A stretch of DNA of 64,000 bases, from the NCBI RefSeq assembly GCF_019417665.1, contig NZ_DXUU01000002.1:1-64000 (forward strand). The letters run 5' to 3'. This DNA is from Ruminococcus sp. Lineage in GTDB: Bacteria > Bacillota > Clostridia > Oscillospirales > Ruminococcaceae. Positions 58,548-64,000 of the stretch are shown piece after piece. The number at the start of each line of letters is the position of its first letter. Position 1 is the stretch's first letter. The notes beneath the pieces were generated by a model. It had not been told where the DNA came from, did no database searches, and worked only from the letters and a program-made list of their open reading frames with translations. Position numbers and translations under genes: made by a program.

Positions 58548-58964
58548 ATGAAAAAAGCGTTTTTTATTTTCTCTTCTCTCATAGTAACCGCTGCCATTTT
58601 CTGTTCCTGTTCTGCCGAGGAATCCGGCGAAAATAAGCCCTTTGCTGAATTACAATCATCGGATATCCACAGCGCATCCGTGCAATTGCTTCCTCCGGAC
58701 GAAATGATTTCTATAACAGAGCCAAAAGAATTGACTGCGCTCCTGCATGATGTTGTCATCTATGAAGAAGATAATTCCTATTCTGAATATGACGGACAAT
58801 CTGTCATATTTACGCTGGAAAAAACGGATGGCACAACGGTGGAGATCATGGCATACGATCCTTTCGTTGTAATCGACGGTATCGGCTATAAATGTGAATA
58901 CGAGCCATGCGAGGCATTGAATCGCTATACAAATGATCTGCTAAATGAAAACATGTCCGTATAG
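58548..58964 (+). CDS. putative lipoprotein of unknown function
   Basis: A 138-aa protein with a lipoprotein-type signal (MKKAFFIFSSLIVTAAIFCSC, lipid Cys about 19 or 21) and a short acidic globular part (LPPDEMISITEPKELTALLH, VIFTLEKTDGTTVEIMAY). No family was recognised. AAGGGAA precedes the ATG. It begins 31 nt after pyrB and may share its transcript. Confidence 0.65.
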   Translation: MKKAFFIFSSLIVTAAIFCSCSAEESGENKPFAELQSSDIHSASVQLLPPDEMISITEPKELTALLHDVVIYEEDNSYSEYDGQSVIFTLEKTDGTTVEIMAYDPFVVIDGIGYKCEYEPCEALNRYTNDLLNENMSV

Positions 58965-58996
58965 TAGTATAATTAAAACGCAAGGGAGTCTACACC

Positions 58997-59542
58997 ATGA
59001 AAATGCAAGACGAATTGAAACGCATCATGGAACGCAAAGAAATGGTCACTATTTACGGTGACAGCGCCGATTACGACTACCATTTTGTAGGCTACATACA
59101 GGCAATAGATGAAAGCGGATTGCTGCTGTCCAAACAGAATTACAGTGGATATCCCAGTGGATTTGTGTTCTTTACCGATGTGATCTACTTTGAAACGGAT
59201 ACCAAAGACATCAGGCGGCATGAAATACTATACCGGCTGAGAGATCTCCAACCTGCTGTGTTCCCTGTGAATGCCGAACAGAATCTGCTGGAAGAAGTCT
59301 TACGTATCTGCTGTGAAAAGCGCCTGTTCTGTAATATTTTCAAAAAAGAAGACGATGAGGGTGACGAACTAGGTTTCATTTCTGAACTTCATGAGGATCA
59401 CCTCATTTTCACCAACATTGATAAATACGGCGACTATTTCGGAAAGAGCTATTTTGCTAAATCTGATATTTTCCGCATTTTCATTGAGGGCGAGGTTGAA
59501 CAGACAACACGGCTTCTCTATGATGCCCAACAAAACACATAA
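58997..59542 (+). CDS. hypothetical protein (181 aa)
   Basis: A soluble acidic protein with an SH3- or Sm-like beta-rich start (VTIYGDSADYDYHFVGYIQA...ESGLLLSKQN...FFTDVIYFETD), repeated later (EDHLIFTNIDKYGDYFGKSY). This suggests two related small beta domains. It was not recognised further. AAGGGAG precedes the ATG, and a strong terminator follows. Confidence 0.65.
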   Translation: MKMQDELKRIMERKEMVTIYGDSADYDYHFVGYIQAIDESGLLLSKQNYSGYPSGFVFFTDVIYFETDTKDIRRHEILYRLRDLQPAVFPVNAEQNLLEEVLRICCEKRLFCNIFKKEDDEGDELGFISELHEDHLIFTNIDKYGDYFGKSYFAKSDIFRIFIEGEVEQTTRLLYDAQQNT

Positions 59543-59559
59543 TTTCATATATACCAAAA

Positions 59560-59600
59560 CAGGGCTTACTGCACTTCAACCATGCAGTAAGCCCTGTTTG
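59560..59600. terminator. bidirectional terminator between the 181-aa gene and the rpoBC operon
   Basis: ACAGGGCTTACTGCA / TGCAGTAAGCCCTGT stem followed by T-rich sequence on the plus strand and AAAAC (TTTT) on the other. Confidence 0.9.
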
Positions 59601-59603
59601 TAT

Positions 59604-59903
59604 TTATTCTATTTCAGAATCGTCCGTTTTGATCTGCGCCGCCTGCCCCTTTGCCTCTTTCAGCTTTTTCAGGCTAGGACGCATTACCATATAGGCTGTC
59701 ACGCCGCAAGCAACTGTAAAAATTGCCAGAAATCCGATGATCTTTACGGCTTTGGACGGTTTCTCCTCTATCTGAGCCTCTGTCGTCACAGCCGTCTGTG
59801 CCGGTGCAGTTTCCGCCGCAGAAGCCCCATTTCCCACGGGCATTCCCCAGAGCATCAGCATACTCAGGGCACATACAAGTCCCTTTTTCCAGCATTTCTC
59901 CAT
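59604..59903 (-). CDS. small membrane protein at the end of the rpoBC operon
   Basis: A 99-aa protein with a signal-like N-terminus (KGLVCALSMLMLWGMPVGNG), an Ala/Thr-rich linker (about 28-48), one membrane segment (AVKIIGFLAIFTVACGVTAYMV, about 52-73) and a charged C-terminus. The ATG at 59903 comes 4 nt after the rpoC stop codon with no clear ribosome-binding site, suggesting coupling. Function is unknown; position alone does not imply a transcription role. Confidence 0.65.
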   Translation of the reverse strand: MEKCWKKGLVCALSMLMLWGMPVGNGASAAETAPAQTAVTTEAQIEEKPSKAVKIIGFLAIFTVACGVTAYMVMRPSLKKLKEAKGQAAQIKTDDSEIE

Positions 59904-59907
59904 GGCA

Positions 59908-62900
59908 TTAGCCCAGAGAAGTCGGAAGAGATGCGGACGGCATTGCCGTGTTGTGCTCCAGATAGGACTCGTTTTTGGAAATCTTTACATTGTTGTAAAC
60001 TTCCATACCAGTTCCTGCTGGGATCAGCTTACCGATCAGCACGTTTTCCTTCAGACCGTACAGATAGTCGCTCTTGCCGCGGATCGCTGCATCGGTCAAA
60101 GCCTTTGTGGTCTCCTGGAAGGACGCTGCCGACAGGAAGCTGTCAGAGCTGGACGCTGCCTTGGTAATACCCTGGAGCATAGGCTCAACAGTCACCAGTG
60201 CTACCTCAGTCTCACCTGCATCTATGCGTGCCTGGAGCTCATCGTTGATCTCCATAATCTTGCTGCGGCTCACCATAGTGCCCGGCAGCAAGTAACTGCT
60301 GCCAGAATCGTCTATCTTTACCTTACGCAGCATCTGACGAACAATAACCTCGATGTGCTTATCGTTAATATCTACACCCTGGAGGCGATATACTTTCTGT
60401 ACTTCGCTGATGATATAATCCTGTACCGCCTGTACGCCCAGAATGCTCAGAATATCACCCGGGAATACATTACCTTCGGTCATGCGGGTACCCTTTGTAA
60501 TATACTCGCCTTCCCGTACACGGATCTTGAAGTTATAGTGAATGGGGTAGGATTCGGACTCGCCAGTCTCCTCATTTGTGACAATAATGGTGCGGGAAGT
60601 CTTGATTTCCTCAATGTGCACCACACCGTCAATGCGGGACAGAACAGAAGCGTTCTTCGGATGACGGCTCTCAAACAGTTCTTCGACACGAGGCAGACCC
60701 TGTGTGATATCTTCTGCTGATGCGATACCGCCCGTATGGAAGGTACGCATGGTCAGCTGTGTACCCGGTTCACCGATGGACTGAGCTGCAATGATACCAA
60801 CCGCTTCGCCCACAGAAACCAGGTTGCCGTTTGCCAGGTTTGCACCATAGCACTTTGCGCAGACGCCCTGTTTTGCACGGCACATGAGTACCGAACGGAT
60901 CTTGATACGCTCTACGCCGCAGTCCAACACCTTCTGTGCATCTGCTTCTGTGAGCATCTTATTCTTGGAAATCACCAGCTCGCCGGTCTGTGGATCTCTC
61001 AGATCGTCTACCAAGAATCTGCCTACTAGACGCTCTGCCAGTTTTTCGATGAGCTCATTGCCGTTGCGAATTTCGTAGATCTCCAGACCATCTGTTGCGC
61101 CGCAGTCCTGTTCCCGAATGATAACATCCTGAGAAACGTCAACCAGACGACGGGTCAGATAACCAGAGTCAGCGGTACGCAGCGCCGTATCTGCCAGGCC
61201 CTTACGGGCACCACGGGAAGAAATGAAGTATTCCAGAATATTCAGACCTTCACGATAATTGGAACGAATCGGCATTTCAATGGTCGCACCAGAGGTATTG
61301 GCGATCAGACCACGCATACCTGCCAGCTGACGAATCTGGGAGATACTACCACGGGCACCGGAATCTGCCATCATGAAGATGGGGTTATACCGATCCAGAC
61401 CGTTCTGCAGTGCTGTCGTAACGTCATTGGTTGCCTTATTCCAGATTTCGATGAACCGCTTGGATTTCTCCGCAGCAGAAATATAGCCGTACTCGTACTG
61501 TGTAGTGATCTCATCAACCTGTTGATCGGCAGACTTGACGATATCCCACTTTTCCTTCGGGATCTCCGCATCGCAGACAGCAACTGTGATCGCAGCCTTG
61601 GTGGAATATTTAAATCCGGTCGCCTTGATCTTATCGAGTACCTCAGAAGTTGTTGTTGTACCGTGGATCTTGATGCAGCGGTCAATGATCTGACCCAGCT
61701 GCTTCTTGCCGACCAGGAATGCAATTTCCAGGTCAAACTGCTTATCAGAATTGGTACGATCCACATAGCCCAGATTCTGCGGAATATTTTCGTTGAAGAT
61801 CAAACGGCCGACAGTGCAGTCGATGATCTTGGAAACACGCTTTTCGCCGATATCCTTGGTGATACGCACCTTGATCTTGGCGTGAATGGAAACATCGCCC
61901 TCCTGATATGCCATGAGTGCTTCGTTTACATCCCGGAACACCTTTCCCTCGCCCTTTTCGCCGTCCTTTTCCATGGTCAGGTAGTAGGAACCCAGTACCA
62001 TATCCTGTGTCGGAACAGCAACCGGACGTCCGTCCGAGGGCTTCAGCAGGTTGTTGGCAGCCAGCATGAGGAAACGAGCCTCAGCCTGTGCCTCAGCGGA
62101 CAGAGGCAGATGCACTGCCATCTGGTCACCGTCGAAGTCAGCGTTGAACGCAGAGCAAACCAACGGGTGCAGCTTCAGGGCACGGCCTTCTACCAGCACC
62201 GGTTCAAATGCCTGGATACCCAGACGGTGCAGAGTAGGCGCACGGTTCAGGAGTACCGGATGGTCATGGATGACATTTTCCAGAGCATCCCATACTTCAG
62301 AAGATGCACGATCCACCATTTTCCGGGCGCTCTTGATATTGGCAATCACCTTGGTGTCTACCAGACGCTTGAGCACGAAAGGCTTGAACAGCTCCAGTGC
62401 CATTTCTTTCGGCAGACCACACTGATACATTTTCAGTTCCGGACCAACAACGATAACAGAACGACCGGAATAGTCAACACGCTTACCCAACAGGTTCTGG
62501 CGGAAACGTCCCTGCTTACCTTTCAGCATATCCGACAAGGATTTCAGAGCACGGTTATTCGGACCAGTAACCGGTCTGCCGTGGCGTCCATTGTCGATAA
62601 GGGCGTCTACAGCTTCCTGGAGCATACGCTTCTCGTTACGAACGATAATGTCCGGCGCATCCAGTTCCAACATCCGCTTCAGACGGTTGTTCCGGTTGAT
62701 GACACGGCGGTACAGATCGTTCAAGTCAGATGTTGCATAACGTCCGCCATCCAACATGACCATGGGGCGCAGATCCGGCGGAATAACCGGAACTACATCC
62801 AGGATCATCCACTCCGGGCGGTTACCCGACTGGCGGAATGCCTCTACGATTTCCAGACGCTTCAGCAGCTTCACACGCTTCTGACCGGAGGAAAGTCCAG

Positions 62901-63483
62901 CCAGTTCGGTTTTCAGTTCTGCTGCCAGTTCGTCCAGATCTATGGCTTTCAACAGCTTCTGGATCGCCTCAGCACCCATTTCTGCTACGAATTCATCACC
63001 GTACTTTTCCCGATATGCGATATATTCCTTTTCTGTGAGCAGCTGCTTCGGCACCAGGTCAGTAGAACCCGGATCCAGTACAATAAACTTTGTAAAATAG
63101 AGCACTTCTTCCAGACGCTTCTGGGATATTTCCAGCATCTGACCGATACGGGACGGTGTGCCTTTAAAGTACCAGATGTGAGAAACCGGCGCAGCCAACT
63201 CGATGTGACCCATTCGTTCCCGGCGCACTTTTGCACGGGTAACTTCTACGCCGCAGCGGTCGCAGACCTTACCCTTGAAGCGGATCTTCTTGAACTTTCC
63301 GCAGTGGCACTCCCAGTCCTTCGTCGGTCCGAAAATGCGTTCGCAGTACAGACCGTCACGCTCCGGCTTCTGTGTACGGTAATTGATTGTCTCCGGACGT
63401 TCTACAGCACCATAAGACCACTCCCGGATGCGCTCCGGAGAAGCGAGACAGATCTTGATGGATTCAAAAGTATTAAATTCCAA
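59908..63483 (-). CDS. rpoC: DNA-directed RNA polymerase subunit beta'
   Basis: A 1191-aa protein of normal Firmicutes length. It has the N-terminal zinc site WECHCGKFKKIRFKGKVCDRCG, the rudder/bridge regions, the catalytic metal loop NADFDGDQMAVHLP, the trigger-loop region, and a second zinc site C...CRAKQGVCAKCYG. It lies 100 nt downstream of rpoB. Confidence 0.98.
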   Translation of the reverse strand: MEFNTFESIKICLASPERIREWSYGAVERPETINYRTQKPERDGLYCERIFGPTKDWECHCGKFKKIRFKGKVCDRCGVEVTRAKVRRERMGHIELAAPVSHIWYFKGTPSRIGQMLEISQKRLEEVLYFTKFIVLDPGSTDLVPKQLLTEKEYIAYREKYGDEFVAEMGAEAIQKLLKAIDLDELAAELKTELAGLSSGQKRVKLLKRLEIVEAFRQSGNRPEWMILDVVPVIPPDLRPMVMLDGGRYATSDLNDLYRRVINRNNRLKRMLELDAPDIIVRNEKRMLQEAVDALIDNGRHGRPVTGPNNRALKSLSDMLKGKQGRFRQNLLGKRVDYSGRSVIVVGPELKMYQCGLPKEMALELFKPFVLKRLVDTKVIANIKSARKMVDRASSEVWDALENVIHDHPVLLNRAPTLHRLGIQAFEPVLVEGRALKLHPLVCSAFNADFDGDQMAVHLPLSAEAQAEARFLMLAANNLLKPSDGRPVAVPTQDMVLGSYYLTMEKDGEKGEGKVFRDVNEALMAYQEGDVSIHAKIKVRITKDIGEKRVSKIIDCTVGRLIFNENIPQNLGYVDRTNSDKQFDLEIAFLVGKKQLGQIIDRCIKIHGTTTTSEVLDKIKATGFKYSTKAAITVAVCDAEIPKEKWDIVKSADQQVDEITTQYEYGYISAAEKSKRFIEIWNKATNDVTTALQNGLDRYNPIFMMADSGARGSISQIRQLAGMRGLIANTSGATIEMPIRSNYREGLNILEYFISSRGARKGLADTALRTADSGYLTRRLVDVSQDVIIREQDCGATDGLEIYEIRNGNELIEKLAERLVGRFLVDDLRDPQTGELVISKNKMLTEADAQKVLDCGVERIKIRSVLMCRAKQGVCAKCYGANLANGNLVSVGEAVGIIAAQSIGEPGTQLTMRTFHTGGIASAEDITQGLPRVEELFESRHPKNASVLSRIDGVVHIEEIKTSRTIIVTNEETGESESYPIHYNFKIRVREGEYITKGTRMTEGNVFPGDILSILGVQAVQDYIISEVQKVYRLQGVDINDKHIEVIVRQMLRKVKIDDSGSSYLLPGTMVSRSKIMEINDELQARIDAGETEVALVTVEPMLQGITKAASSSDSFLSAASFQETTKALTDAAIRGKSDYLYGLKENVLIGKLIPAGTGMEVYNNVKISKNESYLEHNTAMPSASLPTSLG

Positions 63484-63582
63484 ACCGTTACCTCCTACTA
63501 CGATCTATGAGGAAACAGACGGCATTGCCGCCTGTGTATATTTTCAGATACTGATACTAATCTCTAACCGAACCCATAATGA

Positions 63583-64000
63583 TCAGAGCAGATCTTCGTT
63601 GCCATCGTCCATGTTCAGGCCAAACAGTGCATCGTCATCCTCTGCATCATGATCTTCAGCGCTGCCCAAGAAGTCTTCTTCATCCAGGTCAGTGTCCTCA
63701 AAGGACAGTCCGGCATCTTCCATATCCTTATCCACTTCATCATACAGCATAGTCTCTTCTGCATCGTCTGCAAAGCTTACCGGCTGCGGAATGATAGCAT
63801 CATCTTCGTCAAAGTTGGACTTGAGGTCGATTTCTTCCTGATTGCTGTCGAGTGCCTTGACGTCCAGACCCAGAGACTGCATCTCCTTGATCAATACCTT
63901 GAAGGACTCCGGCAGACCCGGCTTCGGCACATTCTGACCCTTGACAATTGCCTCGTAGGTGTTGACACGACCCACAGTATCGTCAGATTTCACGGTCAGG
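63583..64000 (-). CDS. rpoB: DNA-directed RNA polymerase subunit beta, C-terminal part
   Basis: The open frame enters from the window edge. It holds the RpoB C-terminal motif DDTVGRVNTYEAIVKGQNVPKPG and PESFKVLIKEMQSLGLDV, then a strongly acidic tail of about 90 residues (Asp/Glu rich). The start lies outside the window. It precedes rpoC in the standard order. Confidence 0.97.
   Translation of the reverse strand, partial: LTVKSDDTVGRVNTYEAIVKGQNVPKPGLPESFKVLIKEMQSLGLDVKALDSNQEEIDLKSNFDEDDAIIPQPVSFADDAEETMLYDEVDKDMEDAGLSFEDTDLDEEDFLGSAEDHDAEDDDALFGLNMDDGNEDLL

Overview
The window looks like chromosomal DNA of a cellulolytic ruminococcus (Bacillota, Oscillospiraceae; close to Ruminococcus champanellensis or R. 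flavefaciens). The main evidence is two large secreted glycoside hydrolases with C-terminal type I dockerins and Thr/Ser linkers, a Gram-positive promoter and ribosome-binding-site style (TTGACA-17-TATAAT, AAAGGAGG), and Firmicutes-type housekeeping genes. The species is inferred, not proven. Nearly every transcription unit has a readable sigma-A promoter and an intrinsic terminator, so unit boundaries can be drawn with some confidence.

Layout. 1-360: four tRNA genes on the minus strand (Val, Asp, Phe and a cut Gly). 0.5-12 kb: recG, an orphan solute-binding lipoprotein, rnhA, a cell-surface protein with a variant sorting signal, then the minus-strand glmU-pth-mfd group. 12-15 kb: highly expressed ppdK, followed by a small minus-strand transcription unit. 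15.5-18.5 kb: a DUF378 membrane protein and a three-gene set with SpoIID-like and peptidoglycan-binding domains. 18.5-20.4 kb: a partial tandem duplication carrying a zinc-ribbon gene and a GNAT gene. 20-24 kb: ilvE-ykgJ, a membrane protein and a VanY-type peptidase. 24-30 kb: dockerin-bearing GH74 and GH9 enzymes. 30-35 kb: a spore-coat-like pair, agmatine-to-putrescine genes (aguA, aguB), and a secreted repeat protein with a C39-like peptidase domain.

35-41 kb is a defence island: a TerB-domain protein, a DUF2791-type ATPase and an Lhr-like helicase, matching the published anti-phage system Shango, with an extra 92-aa membrane protein coupled into the operon. 41-46 kb: a CapA-like protein and a sodium-pumping oxaloacetate decarboxylase operon, which links biochemically to ppdK at the PEP/pyruvate/oxaloacetate node.

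46-49 kb is an unrecognised operon of a radical SAM enzyme, a free-standing class II aminoacyl-tRNA-synthetase-like enzyme and a Nudix/winged-helix regulator whose Nudix box lacks catalytic glutamates. A near-perfect palindrome sits on the promoter. I consider this the best candidate for an undescribed pathway. 49-53 kb: a MATE exporter with a structured leader, a divergent HxlR regulator and frameshifted nitroreductase, and rplM-rpsI. 53-59.6 kb: a DUF2185 protein, a hairpin-dense non-coding island, asnB, a Uma2 protein, an HD-domain protein, pyrB (with a PyrI-like zinc tail, an attenuator-like leader and a MITE insertion), and two unknown proteins. 59.6-64 kb: the end of the rpoB-rpoC operon with a small membrane gene at its 3' end.
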